14,688 bases of DNA from CAYXZO01 sp964469505 (GTDB lineage Bacteria; Fidelibacterota; UBA8477; JABMPR01). A program made the translations under genes and the position numbers. Positions 14,407 through 14,688 of this stretch are shown in pieces; the first letter of the stretch is position 1, and each line of letters starts with the position of its first letter. Where the stretch lies: contig CAYXZO010000056.1 in assembly GCA_964469505.1 (NCBI GenBank), forward strand, positions 1-14,688, in the 5' to 3' direction. The notes below the pieces were generated by a model. It had not been told where the DNA came from, did no database searches, and saw nothing but the letters and a program-made list of their open reading frames with translations.

Positions 14407-14688
14407 GTGAACCGGTTTCACGGGGTAAAAGAGAAAACCATACTTGTTATTGCGGCGGTTGTCTTGTTCAACTGCCAGTGGCCGGATGGCTCCAGGGGCC
14501 CCTACGCCGGGGCTGAGCTCCACCTGGAGCAGTTGAGCCTCACCTGCACCGAGGTGTGGCTGCAGGTGAGCCTTTCCGGGGTGGACAGCGCCTCCCAGGG
14601 GGCACTGCCGGTGGTGCTCAAGCGGGATGGAGCCCCGGTGGAATCTTTTTCCTTCCTGCCCCCCGATACCATTGTGAAGGATACCGGC
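14407..14688 (+). CDS. lipoprotein N-terminus, probable Fn3-like secreted protein (3' end outside window)
   Basis: The first 94 codons are visible and the gene runs off the right edge. GTG at 14407 is the only start: an in-frame stop (14401-14403) lies just upstream, and no strong Shine-Dalgarno is present. Residues 1-10 are basic, then a hydrophobic segment ILVIAAVVLF leads to LFNC, a signal-peptidase-II-type lipobox with Cys near residue 23. The Asn before the Cys is not typical. The mature part begins ELHLEQLSLTCTEVWLQVSL and continues with VVLKRDGAPVESF, like the first strands of fibronectin-type-III-like domains that I associate with secreted proteins of KSB1/Calditrichota-type bacteria. 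Expected location: periplasm or outer membrane. Function unknown. Confidence 0.75.
   Translation, partial: MNRFHGVKEKTILVIAAVVLFNCQWPDGSRGPYAGAELHLEQLSLTCTEVWLQVSLSGVDSASQGALPVVLKRDGAPVESFSFLPPDTIVKDTG

Noticed and set aside
14296..14523. 75-codon minus-strand frame over the lipoprotein start
   Set aside because: Overlaps a plus-strand frame with a signal peptide, lipobox and domain-like sequence, which explains the region better.

Overview
The window carries chromosomal housekeeping and cell-envelope genes of a Gram-negative (diderm) bacterium. The LPS inner-core genes (a Kdo-8-phosphate-phosphatase-like enzyme and a Kdo transferase) establish the LPS-type outer membrane. Three features recall the FCB/KSB1/Calditrichota side of the tree: the form of the Kdo transferase (a TFTSPT segment like the FFSPS segment of Bacteroidetes enzymes), a UbiA prenyltransferase of the DGGGP-synthase type, and a C-terminal lipoprotein fragment with a Cys-Thr-Glu-x-Trp domain start. 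This placement is an inference with modest confidence. No phage, transposase, CRISPR, tRNA or rRNA gene is visible.

Layout. (1) 1-1987, plus strand: a GAF plus HD-GYP cyclic-di-GMP phosphodiesterase-type protein, open at the left edge, followed 2 bases later by a small ABM-like dimeric alpha/beta-barrel protein. (2) 2182-7837, minus strand: a tightly packed transcription unit prmC - ubiA-like - dnaE - dtd. prmC and ubiA overlap by 16 bases, and dnaE and dtd share an ATGA overlap. The DnaE keeps all nine metal ligands of its PHP domain. (3) 7838-8362: a divergent intergenic region of about 525 bases that holds a dense cluster of eight short palindromes with the core GCT-NN-AGC. Two pairs of them form a repeated ~62-base composite unit. 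(4) 8363-13802, plus strand: an envelope run of ispD, a family-2-type glycosyltransferase, a five-TM LTA-synthase/OpgB-type sulfatase-fold transferase, a kdsC-like phosphatase and waaA (kdtA). (5) 13803-14406: a 604-base non-coding region with three distinct structures. These are a purine-rich GGAAAC repeat tract interrupted by GGCGG hairpins, two palindromes, and six TTAA-type blocks at an exact 11-base period. (6) 14407-14688: the start of a lipoprotein gene cut by the right edge.

How the genes fit together: ispD feeds isoprenoid synthesis, which supplies undecaprenyl carriers and the prenyl donor for the UbiA enzyme. The glycosyltransferase, phosphatase, Kdo transferase and sulfatase-fold transferase would build and decorate the LPS core or another surface glycan. 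The prmC-dnaE-dtd unit covers translation termination, replication and translation quality control. The most unusual material is non-coding: the palindrome cluster before ispD and the phased TTAA array before the lipoprotein gene.
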